NCBI RefSeq assembly: GCF_004354015.1
Contig: NZ_SMRU01000018.1
Span: forward strand, 1-64,000
Reading direction: 5' to 3'
Origin: Arthrobacter terricola
GTDB taxonomy: Bacteria > Actinomycetota > Actinomycetes > Actinomycetales > Micrococcaceae
DNA: 64,000 bases
Positions within the stretch are counted from its first letter, which is position 1, and each line of letters begins with the position of its first letter. Shown here one piece after another: positions 1 through 9,267 of the stretch. The translations under genes were made by a program, and so were the position numbers. The notes under the pieces are model-generated. The model was given only the letters and a program-made list of their open reading frames with translations, made no database searches and was not told the DNA's origin.

Positions 1-95
1 CTCGTGTGAGACACTCCGTGTTGGGCGGCGTCGGAGATGCTGAACAGGCCGCGCGGCAGGCGGTCCAGCAGATGGCTTTGGTGCTTCATGTTCAT
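1..95 (-). CDS. N-terminus of an AbiEi/DUF559-like protein (partial)
   Basis: Only the first 31 codons are inside the window; the gene continues past the left edge. The visible peptide begins MNMKHQSHLLDRLPRGLFSI and continues with an 'SDAAQHGVS' segment. This 'GLFS.(A)DA...GVS' pattern is the winged-helix start typical of actinobacterial proteins annotated as type IV toxin-antitoxin AbiEi-like antitoxin domain or DUF559. Two in-frame ATGs (95 and 89) are possible. A -10-like TAAGAT lies 6 nt upstream of the second ATG, which would suit a leaderless transcript starting there. Function cannot be assigned from this fragment; the family resemblance is by eye. Confidence 0.45.
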   Translation of the reverse strand, partial: MNMKHQSHLLDRLPRGLFSISDAAQHGVSHT

Positions 96-124
96 ATCTT
101 ACGACAGATAAGATTAACTGTCGT
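96..124. promoter_or_regulatory. Nested palindromes over the promoter of the left-edge gene
   Basis: ACGACAG (101-107) and CTGTCGT (118-124) form a perfect 7-bp inverted repeat with a 10-bp spacer. A second perfect repeat, ATCTTA (96-101) / TAAGAT (109-114), overlaps it. On the minus strand the TAAGAT copy at 101-96 looks like a -10 hexamer. A dyad sitting on a core promoter is what an operator, possibly autoregulatory, would look like. The binding protein is unknown. Confidence 0.4.
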
Positions 125-573
125 GGAAAATGACCGTCGACGTGCCTCATCGCCTCGCCAGCTGGAGAAGTCGAAGCCGATTACAACTTGCGGTTGGCCG
201 CAATGGAGGCTCACTTCGGTCATGTGTTCCCGGACGCGTCCCTCCATGAAAGCCAGACGGACCGCTGAGGTCCACTGCAGGCTGGAGGAGGAAGCTTGGG
301 TGGAGGCGGTGTCGGACGCGGCAGGACAGGCGCGGCTCTCCGGTCAGCAATTGCAACCGACTCACCCTTAACTCACCTTAATCAGCAACAATCAATGACA
401 AATCATCGCTCATCGTTGACCGCAAAAACCCCGAGAATCCGGGCGAAAACGGCCAGAAACGAGGCGCGCCGGGGCTATTGGCCCTAAAGCGGGGGTCTTC
501 GGTTCAAGTTCAACGGTGGTTTCACTGTGGCCTTGAGCGGTACGGGTCGCGGGAGGAGTGAAAGGTCAGCCGA
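125..573. other. Gap without a recognisable gene
   Basis: No reading frame here resembles a known family and none has a convincing ribosome binding site. The stretch 355-425 is AT-richer than its surroundings and carries a short direct repeat (ACTCACC..TTA twice, about 360-380). This could be a promoter or a remnant. I see no clear terminator for the regulator gene that ends at 574. Confidence 0.4.
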
Positions 574-1584
574 TCAGGCCGGGCCGGAAGAACTCTGGCG
601 GACCACCAGTTCCGGCGCGACCACAGTGGTGCCGACGCTGTGCCCGCCGTCGATGGAGCTGAGCATAAGGTCCATGCATCGTCGGCCGAGTTCTTCGAAG
701 TCCTGGCGCACCGTGGTGAGCGGCGGCGTGAAAAATCCCGACTCTGGTTGGTCGTCAAAGCCCACGACGGACACGTCCTCGGGGACTCGGAGGCCTGCTT
801 CGTTGAAGGCGCGAAGCAGGCCGAGGGCCATCTGGTCGTTGCCGACGAAGAGCGCGGTGGCCGTTCTCTCGCCGGCGATTTTCCGTCCGATCTCGTAGCC
901 GCTGCCGGCGCTCCAGTCTCCTTCGACAAGCAGGTCATCGTCCAGGCCTGCTGTTCGGAGCGCTGAACGCCAGCCCTCGGCCCTGGCTGCGCCGTCAATC
1001 CAGTCCCGGGGACCTGCGACGTGTCCGATCCGACGGTGTCCCTGCTCGATCAAATGCCTGACGGCGAGCTCCGCGCCGCGCTTTTGGTCAACCATCGCGC
1101 CGCTCACCTCCGCATCTCCCAGCGAACCTACCGCCACCACGGGCACTCCGGCATTGACTTCGGCTAGGGTGCTCAGCGTGTCTGCGTGCGGCACCATCAC
1201 TACGATTCCGTCGACGGCTTGGTCGAGGAAGTGCCGGACAGCGTCAAGGATTGCCTCTCGGGTGATGGTTCGTAGTGCGGCAATGCTGACGAAATAGCCT
1301 GCATCCCTGGCGGCATGTTCCACTCCGAGTAAAGTCCGTGCCGGTCCGTACTGGGCAAGCTCGCTCGCCAGGACGCCGATTGTTTGGGATCGCCGGGTGA
1401 CAAGACTTCTCGCCGCAGTGTTGCGGCGGTATCCCAGCTCGGCAATGGCGGCCTCGACGCGTTCACGGGTTCCCTCGCTGACGTTGGGGTGGTTGTTGAT
1501 CACCCGGGAGACCGTCTGATGGGAGACTCCTGCTCGCTCTGCTACATCCTCAAGCGTCGGCAGGCGCCCGCTGCTACTTTTCAT
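574..1584 (-). CDS. LacI-family transcriptional regulator beside the arabinose operon
   Basis: 336-aa repressor of the LacI/GalR family. An N-terminal helix-turn-helix is seen in 'TLEDVAERAGVSHQTVSRV' (about residues 9-27), followed by the hinge helix and a periplasmic-binding-protein-like effector domain ('VGFDD' near the end). The start at 1584 (MKSSSGRLP) puts the HTH at the usual distance from the N terminus; an upstream extension to 1641 is open but has no family support. It lies directly downstream of araA on the same strand, so it is the natural candidate to bind the TGTTAGCGCTAACA palindrome ahead of araB and to respond to L-arabinose. That role is inferred from position; the fold assignment is firm. 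Confidence 0.9.
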   Translation of the reverse strand: MKSSSGRLPTLEDVAERAGVSHQTVSRVINNHPNVSEGTRERVEAAIAELGYRRNTAARSLVTRRSQTIGVLASELAQYGPARTLLGVEHAARDAGYFVSIAALRTITREAILDAVRHFLDQAVDGIVVMVPHADTLSTLAEVNAGVPVVAVGSLGDAEVSGAMVDQKRGAELAVRHLIEQGHRRIGHVAGPRDWIDGAARAEGWRSALRTAGLDDDLLVEGDWSAGSGYEIGRKIAGERTATALFVGNDQMALGLLRAFNEAGLRVPEDVSVVGFDDQPESGFFTPPLTTVRQDFEELGRRCMDLMLSSIDGGHSVGTTVVAPELVVRQSSSGPA

Positions 1585-1767
1585 GGGACCATTTTCGTCG
1601 ACCTGGAGGGGTGGTAACCAATTACGCGCCTGAAAGCACAAGTCTCAGTATCGAGGTACGCGCTGGACGAATAACGAACCGGATCGAGCTGCATAGTCCA
1701 ATCCGCAATGGGAGAAAGGGTGTCGGGTGGATCACTGGAACACCCCGTCTCGACGCTCAACCGTGGA

Positions 1768-3288
1768 CTAGATCCCGCTGGCGAGTTTGTAGTACGCGGC
1801 GTTCCAGGCGAGTTCCTTTTTGAATTGCCTGATGGTGGTGGTCTCGTCGATGGTGAGCAGTTCGGTCCGTGCGATTTCGGCGAAGTCTTCGAAGACGTCC
1901 ATGCCTACCTGGGTGGAGAGCACGGTGTGGTGCGCGGCGCCGGCGGTGAGCCAGGCGGCGGCGGCGGTCGCGAAGTCCGGCTTCGGTGACCACAATGCCC
2001 GGGCGACCGGGAGGTTGGGCAGCGGTTCGGGGAGATCGACGACGTCGACGGCGTTCGCGACGAGGCGGAAGCGGTCGCGCATGTCCGAGAGCGCGACGAC
2101 GACCCCGGCACCCGGGTCGGTATCGAAGACCATGCGGACGGGGTCTTCCTTGCCGCCGATGCCCAGCGGGTGGATCTCCACCCGCGGCTTCGTGGCGGTC
2201 AGCGACGGGCAGACCTCGAGCATGTGCGCGCCCAGGATCTTCTCTGCGCCCGGTTCCAGGTGGTAGGTGTAGTCCTCCATGAGGGAGGCCCCGCCGGGCA
2301 GTCCGGCGCCCATGACTTTCGCGGCGCGGACGAGGATCGCGGTTTTCCAGTCGCCTTCGGCGCCGAATCCGTAGCCCTCGGCCATGAGTCGCTGGACGGC
2401 CATGCCGGGAAGCTGCCGCAACGCGCCCAGGTCCTCGAACGACGTCGTGAACGCGGCCGAGCCGTTCGCCTCCAGGAAGGACCGCAGACCCAGTTCGATC
2501 CGGGCGCTGTAGCGCAGGGACTCGTGCCGGGCACCGCCGGTCTTTAGTTCCGGTGCCACCTCGTAGAGGCGCTCGTATTCGGCGACGAGGGCGTCGACGT
2601 CGGACTCCGGCGCGCCGTGGACGGCGTCGGCGATTTCGTTGACGGACCAGGTGTTGACCGAGACGCCGAAGCGCAGCTCGGCTTCGGTCTTGTCCCCTTC
2701 GGTGACGGCGACGTTGCGCATGTTGTCCCCGAAGCGGGTCAGCTTCAGGGCCCTGACGGCGGCCCAGCCCGCGGAGGCGCGCTGCCAGGCGCCCACCTGG
2801 CGGGCGACGTCGGGGTTGGTGACGTGTCCGACGACGGTTTTGCGGGGCACGCCGAGGCGGGATTGGATGTAGCCGAATTCGCGGTCGCCGTGGGCTGCCT
2901 GGTTCAGGTTCATGAAGTCGAAGTCGATGTCCGCCCAGGGCAGCTCGCGGTTGGCCTGGGTGTGCAGGTGCAGGAGGGGTTTGCGGAGCAGGTCCAGGCC
3001 CTGGATCCACATCTTGGCCGGGGAGAAGGTGTGCATCCAGGCAGTGACCCCGATCACGGCGTCGTCCGTGTTGGCGTCCAGGGCGGTGCGGCGAATCGCC
3101 TCGGCATCGGTGAGGACCGGTTTCCACACGAGCTTGACGGGGACGTCGGAAGAGGCATTGAGGGCTGCGGCGATGTCCTGGGATTGGGCGGCGACTTGTT
3201 TGAGGACGTCTTCGCCGTAGAGGTGCTGGCTGCCGGTGAGGAACCAGACCTCGTAGTGGTCAAGGGTGGTGGCGTGGGCGTTGGGCAT
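1768..3288 (-). CDS. araA: L-arabinose isomerase
   Basis: 506 aa, normal length for AraA. It converts L-arabinose to L-ribulose in the cytoplasm, a Mn-dependent aldose-ketose isomerisation. The N terminus '[17 protein letters not shown]' and the internal '[19 protein letters not shown]' are hallmark AraA segments. The ATG at 3288 has an AGGAG Shine-Dalgarno 6 nt upstream. The frame is open far upstream, but that extension only overlaps araD antiparallel in frame and has no similarity. It is the last gene of araB-araD-araA, 29 nt after the araD stop. Confidence 0.97.
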   Translation of the reverse strand: MPNAHATTLDHYEVWFLTGSQHLYGEDVLKQVAAQSQDIAAALNASSDVPVKLVWKPVLTDAEAIRRTALDANTDDAVIGVTAWMHTFSPAKMWIQGLDLLRKPLLHLHTQANRELPWADIDFDFMNLNQAAHGDREFGYIQSRLGVPRKTVVGHVTNPDVARQVGAWQRASAGWAAVRALKLTRFGDNMRNVAVTEGDKTEAELRFGVSVNTWSVNEIADAVHGAPESDVDALVAEYERLYEVAPELKTGGARHESLRYSARIELGLRSFLEANGSAAFTTSFEDLGALRQLPGMAVQRLMAEGYGFGAEGDWKTAILVRAAKVMGAGLPGGASLMEDYTYHLEPGAEKILGAHMLEVCPSLTATKPRVEIHPLGIGGKEDPVRMVFDTDPGAGVVVALSDMRDRFRLVANAVDVVDLPEPLPNLPVARALWSPKPDFATAAAAWLTAGAAHHTVLSTQVGMDVFEDFAEIARTELLTIDETTTIRQFKKELAWNAAYYKLASGI

Positions 3289-3317
3289 CGTTGCTCCTGG
3301 ATTCGTTGGAAAGTGGG

Positions 3318-4013
3318 TTAGCGTCCGTAGACGTTTTGGTAGCGGTCGTGGAGGGAGTCGATCTTGGCCTGGTCGATGGGCAGCGGTTCGCCCAGCTGGC
3401 GTGCGATGTGGACGGTGCGGGCGACTTCCTCGCACATCACGGCGGCTTTGACGGCTTCGCGGGGGTTCTTGCCGATCGTGAACGGGCCGTGGTTCTGCAT
3501 CAGCACGGCGGGGGAATTCGAGTTCTTCAGCGTTTCGACGATGCCCTGGCCGATAGAGTCGTCGCCGATGAGGGCGAAGGGCCCGATGGGGATGGTGCCG
3601 CCGAATTCGTCGCCCATCATGGTCAGCACGCACGGGATTTCTTCGCCGCGGGCTGCCCACGCCGTCGCGTAGGTGGAGTGCGTGTGGACGACCCCGCCGA
3701 CGTCGGGCATGTTCCGGTAAACATAAGCGTGCGCGGCGGTGTCCGACGACGGCGAGAGGTCCGGGTTGCCCCACTCGCCGGCCGTTTCGTCCCCGCTGAC
3801 CGGAACGCCATGGAGGTCGGTGACGACCATGAGGCCGGGGGCCAAAGCGTCGTAGGAGACACCCGAGGGTTTGATGACCATGAGGTCGTGGCCAGGGACG
3901 CGGGCGGACACGTTGCCGGCGGTCCAGACCACCAGCCCGTAGCGGGTGAGTTCGGAGTGCAGGGCGCAGACCTCGGCCCGGATCCTGGCGACCGTGTCCA
4001 GGAGGGCGCTCAT
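3318..4013 (-). CDS. araD: L-ribulose-5-phosphate 4-epimerase
   Basis: 231-aa class II aldolase/adducin-fold enzyme converting L-ribulose 5-phosphate to D-xylulose 5-phosphate, the last step into the pentose phosphate pathway. Typical motifs are 'TAGNVSAR' and 'IKPSGVSYD' near the N terminus, zinc-ligand histidines in '[13 protein letters not shown]', and '[12 protein letters not shown]'. Its ATG overlaps the araB stop by 4 nt (ATGA at 4013-4010), indicating translational coupling inside the operon. Confidence 0.96.
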   Translation of the reverse strand: MSALLDTVARIRAEVCALHSELTRYGLVVWTAGNVSARVPGHDLMVIKPSGVSYDALAPGLMVVTDLHGVPVSGDETAGEWGNPDLSPSSDTAAHAYVYRNMPDVGGVVHTHSTYATAWAARGEEIPCVLTMMGDEFGGTIPIGPFALIGDDSIGQGIVETLKNSNSPAVLMQNHGPFTIGKNPREAVKAAVMCEEVARTVHIARQLGEPLPIDQAKIDSLHDRYQNVYGR

Positions 4014-5713
4014 GCGGAAACCCCTGCTGCGAGTCGCGGCGCGGTGGCATTGCGTTGGATGGCTTTGAGCCGGTGCATGACGTCGTTTGTTCCCCGGCCG
4101 AAGTAGTCGTGCAGGGTCCGGTACTCGGCGAAGAGTTCGTCGTATGCGGCGACGTTCTCCGGGATGGGGGTGTAGACCGCGCCGGGTGCCGAAGCCATGG
4201 CGGCCGCTGCTTCCCTGATGTCGTGGTATTTGCCGGCGGCGACCGCGGCGTGGATCGCCGAGCCGAGGGCCGGGGCTTGGGTGGAGCCGATCGTGGAGAG
4301 GCGCAGTCCGGTGACGTCGGCGTAGATCTGCATGAGGAGTTTATTCTTCAGCAGCCCGCCCGCTACGATGAACTCCGTCACCGGCACCCCGGAGTCCCGG
4401 AAGGCGTCCACGATGGTGCGGGTGCCGAACGCCGTGGCCTCCAGCAATGCCCGGTAAGTGTCTTCGGGTTTCGTGGCCAGGGTCTGGCCGACGATGACGC
4501 CGGAGAGTTCGTGGTCCACGAGCACGGAACGGTTGCCCGAGTGCCAGTCCAGGGCGATGAGTCCGTGTTCACCGATCTCCTGGGTGGAGGCGAGTTCGGT
4601 GAGGTATTCGTGGATCCCTACGCCCTTTTCCGCTGCAGCGTGGTGGTACTCCGGCGGTACGCCATTCTTGGTGAACCAGGCGAAGATGTCCCCGACGCCG
4701 GATTGGCCGGCTTCGTATCCCCACAGCCCGTCCACGATCCCGCCGCCGACGACACCGCACATCCCCGGGACCTCACGGAGCACGTCGCTGTTCATGACGT
4801 GGCAGGTCGAGGTGCCCATGATGGCCACGAGCTGGCCCGGTTCCACAGCGTTGGCTGCCGGGGCGGTGACGTGCGCGTCCACATTGCCCACCGCGACCGC
4901 GATGCCTTCAGGCAAACCGGTCCACGCTGCAGCCTCTTTGGTGAGGTACCCGGCGGCGTCGCCGAGCCGGCCGATGATGTGATCGAGCTTGGTGCTGACG
5001 AAGCCCTTGAAGTCCGGGTTCAGTGAGGCCAGGAAATCCTCCGACGGATAGGTGCCGTCCTGGTAGATGCCCTTGTACCCGGCCGTGCAGGCGTTGCGGA
5101 TGTAGTTCCCGCACAACTGCCACACGATCCAGTCCGCGGCCTCCACCCAACGGTCCATCACCGTATAGACTTCCGGGTCGTCCTCCAGCAGCTGCAAGGC
5201 CTTGGCGAATTCCCACTCCGAGGAGATCAGGCCGCCATAACGGGGAAGCCATGCCTCACCGCGTTCTACGGCGAGGGCGTTGATGCGGTCCGCCTGGGGC
5301 TGCGCGGCGTGGTGGCGCCACAGCTTTACATACGCGTGCGGGCGGTCCGCGAAGCCGGGGACCTCGTTGAGCGGGGTCCCGTCCGCCTTCACCGGAACCA
5401 TCGTGCAAGCCGTGAAATCCGTCGCGATACCCACCACCCGGGCCGGATCGATCCCCGCAGCGGCAACTGCGGCGGGCACCGCGCGGCGCAGCACTTCCCG
5501 GTAGTCCTCCGGCACCTGAAGCGCCCAGTCGGCCGGAAGCCTTATCTCCGGTGCGCTTGGAACGGCGTCGGTGACGACGGCGTGAGGGTATTCGTGCACC
5601 GCGCTGCCCAGTTCCTTGCCGTCGGAAACCCTTACCACCACCGCCCTGCCGGACAGGGTGCCGTAGTCCACGCCGATGACACAGCTATCGGACGGATCCA
5701 GTATTGCCGTCAT
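4010..5713 (-). CDS. araB: Ribulokinase
   Basis: 567-aa FGGY-family kinase that phosphorylates L-ribulose with ATP. The N terminus '[17 protein letters not shown]' is the characteristic FGGY phosphate-binding start of AraB. Further FGGY features are '[12 protein letters not shown]', 'MGTSTCHVM' and the C-terminal '[16 protein letters not shown]' signature. Length matches AraB (about 560 aa). It is first in araB-araD-araA, preceded by a perfect 14-bp palindrome 35 nt upstream of the start. Expression is therefore probably arabinose-inducible by release of a LacI-type repressor. Confidence 0.96.
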   Translation of the reverse strand: MTAILDPSDSCVIGVDYGTLSGRAVVVRVSDGKELGSAVHEYPHAVVTDAVPSAPEIRLPADWALQVPEDYREVLRRAVPAAVAAAGIDPARVVGIATDFTACTMVPVKADGTPLNEVPGFADRPHAYVKLWRHHAAQPQADRINALAVERGEAWLPRYGGLISSEWEFAKALQLLEDDPEVYTVMDRWVEAADWIVWQLCGNYIRNACTAGYKGIYQDGTYPSEDFLASLNPDFKGFVSTKLDHIIGRLGDAAGYLTKEAAAWTGLPEGIAVAVGNVDAHVTAPAANAVEPGQLVAIMGTSTCHVMNSDVLREVPGMCGVVGGGIVDGLWGYEAGQSGVGDIFAWFTKNGVPPEYHHAAAEKGVGIHEYLTELASTQEIGEHGLIALDWHSGNRSVLVDHELSGVIVGQTLATKPEDTYRALLEATAFGTRTIVDAFRDSGVPVTEFIVAGGLLKNKLLMQIYADVTGLRLSTIGSTQAPALGSAIHAAVAAGKYHDIREAAAAMASAPGAVYTPIPENVAAYDELFAEYRTLHDYFGRGTNDVMHRLKAIQRNATAPRLAAGVSA

Positions 5714-5747
5714 GTGTATTTCTCCATTCGGAACGGTAATAGAGCTA

Positions 5748-5761
5748 TGTTAGCGCTAACA
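5748..5761. promoter_or_regulatory. Operator palindrome upstream of araB
   Basis: TGTTAGCGCTAACA is a perfect 14-bp palindrome with the central CpG typical of LacI-family operators. It sits 35-48 nt upstream of the araB start codon, where it would block the araBDA promoter. The LacI regulator at the end of the operon (574-1584) is the obvious cognate protein. The palindrome is read directly; the pairing is inferred. Confidence 0.7.
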
Positions 5762-5784
5762 ATAATGATGAGGAAGCCTTCGTG

Positions 5785-6018
5785 TCAGGCGACGTAGGTT
5801 CCGGATCCTTGGACCCGGACCACGATCTGGTTCTTGGCCAGGAACTGCATGGCTTGGCGCACGGTTCCTGGGGCGACGTTCAATTCCCGGGCCAAATGGC
5901 CCTCGGTTGTGAGTTTGGAACCTGCGGGGATGTTGTTTCGCCGCAGGTCTGCGCGGATCCCTTCGGCGATCTGGAAATACAACGGCACCGGCGAGTTCCT
6001 GACGAGTTGAATATTCAC
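5785..6018 (-). CDS. GntR-type winged-helix ORF lacking an effector domain
   Basis: From a GTG start at 6018 (AAAGGAA about 11 nt upstream) this encodes about 77 aa that are a complete GntR winged helix: 'PVPLYFQIAEGIRADL', 'GSKLTTEGHLARELNVAPGT' and the wing 'VRVQGSGTYVA'. Translation stops immediately after the wing, so both the effector-binding domain (HutC/FadR) and the short C-terminal helices of YtrA-like members are missing. It lies between the galactoside permease gene and araB. It could be a truncated regulator left by deletion or a functional mini-repressor. A longer reading starting at 6168 has no family-like N terminus. Confidence 0.6.
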   Translation of the reverse strand: MNIQLVRNSPVPLYFQIAEGIRADLRRNNIPAGSKLTTEGHLARELNVAPGTVRQAMQFLAKNQIVVRVQGSGTYVA

Positions 6019-6061
6019 CGCCGGCCGTGTTCCTTTCGCTGCCTGCAGCTCGTGTGGCGGG

Positions 6062-6931
6062 TTATTTTTCGGCTCCGGCGAGGGCGCCTTTGACGAAGTA
6101 TTTCTGGAGGAAGAGGTAGGCGATGAGGATGGGGAGCAGCCCGATGAGCGCGGCGGCGGCCGCGGCACCGATGTTGTTTCCCTGCGATCCGAAGAAGCTG
6201 GCTGCGGCGGGCGCGAGGGTGCGGACTTCTGGTTGGTTCAGGATGTAGGAGCTCATCGCGAACTCGTTCCAGACGTTGGTCGAGGTAAGGATCACGACTG
6301 TTGCGATGACGGGCTTGAGCGAGGGCAGCACGATGCGCAGGAAGGTGGTGGTGAGTCCGGCGCCGTCGATTGCTGCTGCTTCTTCGAGTGAGAGGGGCAG
6401 GGTGCGCATGAACTGGGTGAAGAGGAATACCGCGAGGGGGAGCTGGATGGTTGTGAGCACCAGGCTGAGGCTGATGTAGGTGTTCAGCAGGCCGAGCTGG
6501 GCGAGCATGGTGTAGAGGGGAACGAGGATGCTCAGTGGCGGAACCATGAGCATCCCTAGGATAAGCAGTGAGACGAAGCGGTTCAGCTTCGTGCTGCGCC
6601 GCGCGAGGGGGTATGCGGCCATGGCGCCGACAATGCAGGTGAGCGCGGTGCTCACCACGGTGACGATCAGGCCGTTCTCCAGGGCCCATTCGAGGTGTCC
6701 TGAGTTCCAGGCGGTGGAGAAGTTGTCCAGCGTTCCGCCACTGAGGGGCGGTAGCCATAGCGAGGTGGTGTCGGTGATGGGTTTGAAGGCTGTTGTCAGG
6801 GCCAGATAGAACGGGGTCACCTGGGTGATGACGGCGATGGCGATGAAGGTCCAGCGTCCGAGTTGTCCGATGCGGGAAGTTCGCCTGACGCGTGCAGAGG
6901 TGGTTCGTTGGGGTGCGATTGTGGTGGCCAT
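6062..6931 (-). CDS. Carbohydrate ABC transporter permease (MalG type)
   Basis: 289-aa inner-membrane permease with six hydrophobic segments and the ATPase-contact EAA loop 'EEAAAIDGAGLTTTFLRI' about two thirds along. It is the second permease of the alpha-galactoside importer; its start overlaps the stop of the first permease gene by one base. No ATPase gene is present in this operon, so it probably borrows a shared MsmK/UgpC-type ATPase. Confidence 0.93.
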   Translation of the reverse strand: MATTIAPQRTTSARVRRTSRIGQLGRWTFIAIAVITQVTPFYLALTTAFKPITDTTSLWLPPLSGGTLDNFSTAWNSGHLEWALENGLIVTVVSTALTCIVGAMAAYPLARRSTKLNRFVSLLILGMLMVPPLSILVPLYTMLAQLGLLNTYISLSLVLTTIQLPLAVFLFTQFMRTLPLSLEEAAAIDGAGLTTTFLRIVLPSLKPVIATVVILTSTNVWNEFAMSSYILNQPEVRTLAPAAASFFGSQGNNIGAAAAAALIGLLPILIAYLFLQKYFVKGALAGAEK

Positions 6932-7866
6932 CAGATGTCCTTTCCGGTGCGGTCCATACGTGTGACGAGGAAAATTGAGACTACTGCGATCAGGACGAAA
7001 AGCGCGACGCCCATGGCTGAGGCGTATCCTGCGGCTTGCTGGCCGAAGTAGCTTCGTGCGATCAGGGTTGAGACCGAATGCGAGGAGTAGCCGGGGCCGC
7101 CGCCGGTGAGGACCTGAACGACGTCGTAGAGCTTGAGTCCGCCGATGAGGTTGATGATCATGCTGGAAATGATGGCCGGGCGCAGCAGGGGCAGGGTGAT
7201 CGAACGGAAGAGGCGGAGCCCCCGGGCGCCATCGACTTCGGCGGCCTCGTTGATTTCCTGGCCGATGCCCTGGAGGCCGGCGAGGTAGATGACCATCGAG
7301 ATGCCGACGAATTGAAGGGTGTTGATGAGCACGACGATGGTGACTGTTCCGGGGCCGGTGGAAAGCCAGGCGATCCGGTCAAATCCGAGCGCGACGAGGA
7401 TGTCGTTCAGGGCGCCGCGGTCGTATTGGAAGAGGAAGTAGTACATCATGCTCATCACGACGGGCGAGACCAGCACAGGGAGGTAGATCAACGCCCGGGC
7501 AAAGGCCTTGCTCCGGCCGGCGCCGTCGAGGGCGACAGCCAGCGCGAGGCCGATGATCTGCTGCAGCACGGTGCAGCCGACGCCGTAGATGAGGGTGTTG
7601 ATCAGCGCGGTCAGGAACGTCTTGTCGTTGAAGAGCCTCGCGAAATTGTCGAATCCGACGAAGGCCTTGGTCGGAGAGTATCCGTCCCAGTTCGTGAACG
7701 CGAGTCCGACCCCTTGCACGAGCGGGTAGATCATGAAGATCGCGACCATGGCGATCGCAGGCACGTACATCAGATTCATTGATCCGCCACGGCGACGCCG
7801 CGGTCGGCGTTCCGTTGGGGCTTCGACCCCCTTGGTGGTTTGGGGGAGGGTGATTTGTTGGCTCAT
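6931..7866 (-). CDS. Carbohydrate ABC transporter permease (MalF type)
   Basis: 311-aa permease with a basic N terminus (RRPRRRRGG) and hydrophobic segments beginning around residue 30. The EAA loop is 'NEAAEVDGARGLRLFRSI'. It pairs with the MalG-type permease that starts at its stop codon. The binding protein gene lies upstream across a 91-nt spacer carrying a strong hairpin. Substrate is inferred from the linked GH36 alpha-galactosidase (raffinose, melibiose or stachyose type sugars). Confidence 0.93.
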   Translation of the reverse strand: MSQQITLPQTTKGVEAPTERRPRRRRGGSMNLMYVPAIAMVAIFMIYPLVQGVGLAFTNWDGYSPTKAFVGFDNFARLFNDKTFLTALINTLIYGVGCTVLQQIIGLALAVALDGAGRSKAFARALIYLPVLVSPVVMSMMYYFLFQYDRGALNDILVALGFDRIAWLSTGPGTVTIVVLINTLQFVGISMVIYLAGLQGIGQEINEAAEVDGARGLRLFRSITLPLLRPAIISSMIINLIGGLKLYDVVQVLTGGGPGYSSHSVSTLIARSYFGQQAAGYASAMGVALFVLIAVVSIFLVTRMDRTGKDI

Positions 7867-7919
7867 GTCATTGCTTTCGCGAGGTTTTGGATCGGCAATG
7901 CCGAAGGGTGGTGCGGATA

Positions 7920-7950
7920 GGGGCCTGCCTCCTGGCCGGGGGCAGGCCCC
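7920..7950. terminator. Intercistronic hairpin between binding protein and permease genes
   Basis: GGGGCCTGCC (7920-7929) pairs perfectly with GGCAGGCCCC (7941-7950) across an 11-nt loop, with no U-tract. In binding-protein-dependent operons such hairpins often act as partial terminators or 3'-end stabilisers, giving more binding protein than permease. That function is inferred from position. Confidence 0.6.
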
Positions 7951-7957
7951 CCTCGTG

Positions 7958-9226
7958 TTACTTTTGGCCGTACAGCGTGGCGAATTGGTTCTTCATTTGG
8001 GCAACCGCGCCGGCCACGTCCGACTGTCCGGAGATCACGGAGTCCGTGGTCGCGACCATGGTGTTCCATGACCCGTTGGGTAGGTATACGCGGTCGAAAT
8101 ATGGCTTGACCGGGGTCGATCCGCTTGTGACGTACTTGTCGAAGCTGGAGGTGAGTTTGCCGAAGTCGACCTTGACATTCACGAGGCCGGCTGCCGCGCC
8201 GTTGGCTTCGGCGAGGGCCGCGGCGTTGTCCGGCTGGGCGAGGAAGTCGAGGAACGCCAGGGCGTCGTCCTTGTGCTTGCTGGTCTTGGAGACGCCGAAC
8301 GAGTCGACGCCTTCACCGCCGATCAGGTACGGGGTGGAGCCGTTGGTGGGCGGGAGCGGGATGAATCCGACGTTGGCATTAGGGTTGTACGTCCTAGCCG
8401 AGGCGAGGATGCTGTTGTTGTAGATTTCGAAGGCGGCGGTTCCGTTGGCGAGGGCGTGGGCCATGTCATCTTCGGAGGCCGAGGAGTAGTCCTTGTTGAA
8501 CCAACCCTTGCTCTGCCAGGACTTCACCCGGTCCAGGACCTTGGCGTAGGCGGAGTCGACGAAGGTGCCCTGCTTCATCTGGGTGAGTTGGGAGTCCGTG
8601 AAGGTGTCTGCGGCGAGGTAGTCGGCGATGTGGCCTGCCGGGCCTTGGGCCTTGCCGCTGGAGAAGATCGGCGTGCTTCCCTTGGCAGCTACCGCTGCCG
8701 CTGCGTTGTTGAAGGCATCCCAGGTGGTGATCGTGGCCGGGTCGATGCCGGCCTTGTCGAGGACGTCTTTGTTGTAGGCGATCCCGGCGGTGTCGAACGC
8801 GCCGGGGAAGGCATAGATATTGCCGTCGCTGTCCCGCATGGCGGAGTTCAGGCCCGGGTTGACTTTCGATGCCCAGGACCGGTTGGTCAGAGGCTCGAGG
8901 AATTTGCTGTAGCGCAGCAGCGACCAGCCGTGGGTGGTGAAGACATCGGGGATGTCACCGGAGGCGAGCTTGACCTTCATCTGGTCTTCGTAGTCCGTGG
9001 ACGCCGCCGTCATGTTGACCGTGATGCCCTTCTCTGCCTTGAACTTGGCGATGAGATCCGTCATCTCCTTGTACTGAGGAGTGTCGGGGCCGCCGTTGAG
9101 GAAGAACTGGACCTCGCTGCTGCTGGACGCGGAGGTTCCGCGGTCGCATCCGGTTGCGCTGATCAGGAGAGCGGCGACACCGAAAGCCGCGATTGCCGCC
9201 CGTGTCGTGTTCCGAGAAAGCTTCAT
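7958..9226 (-). CDS. Extracellular sugar-binding lipoprotein (ABC importer)
   Basis: 422-aa family 1 solute-binding protein. The start at 9226 gives a signal peptide MKLSRNTTRAAIAAFGVAAL with the cysteine of 'LISATGC' as the likely lipidation site. The start has AAGGA 7-8 nt upstream. The mature part has the expected features, such as 'IAYNKDVLDKAGIDPATIT' and 'WDAFNNAAAAV'. It lies 41 nt after the alpha-galactosidase stop and upstream of two permeases, so its likely ligand is an alpha-galactoside. Confidence 0.92.
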   Translation of the reverse strand: MKLSRNTTRAAIAAFGVAALLISATGCDRGTSASSSSEVQFFLNGGPDTPQYKEMTDLIAKFKAEKGITVNMTAASTDYEDQMKVKLASGDIPDVFTTHGWSLLRYSKFLEPLTNRSWASKVNPGLNSAMRDSDGNIYAFPGAFDTAGIAYNKDVLDKAGIDPATITTWDAFNNAAAAVAAKGSTPIFSSGKAQGPAGHIADYLAADTFTDSQLTQMKQGTFVDSAYAKVLDRVKSWQSKGWFNKDYSSASEDDMAHALANGTAAFEIYNNSILASARTYNPNANVGFIPLPPTNGSTPYLIGGEGVDSFGVSKTSKHKDDALAFLDFLAQPDNAAALAEANGAAAGLVNVKVDFGKLTSSFDKYVTSGSTPVKPYFDRVYLPNGSWNTMVATTDSVISGQSDVAGAVAQMKNQFATLYGQK

Positions 9227-9267
9227 TGCTTGTCCTTCATAGGTGGGTTGCTGCAGATGAGTTGGAG

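Noticed and set aside
1612..1620. TGGTAACCA palindrome upstream of the first LacI gene
   Set aside because: Only 9 bp with an odd centre, and no second copy; too weak to call an operator.
3289..4050. N-terminal extension of araA through the araD region
   Set aside because: AraA homology begins at the ATG at 3288 with a good ribosome site; the extension only overlaps araD out of frame.
3291..4106. Long open frame on the + strand opposite araD
   Set aside because: Antisense shadow of high-GC coding sequence; Val/Asp/Gly-rich, no family features, no ribosome site.
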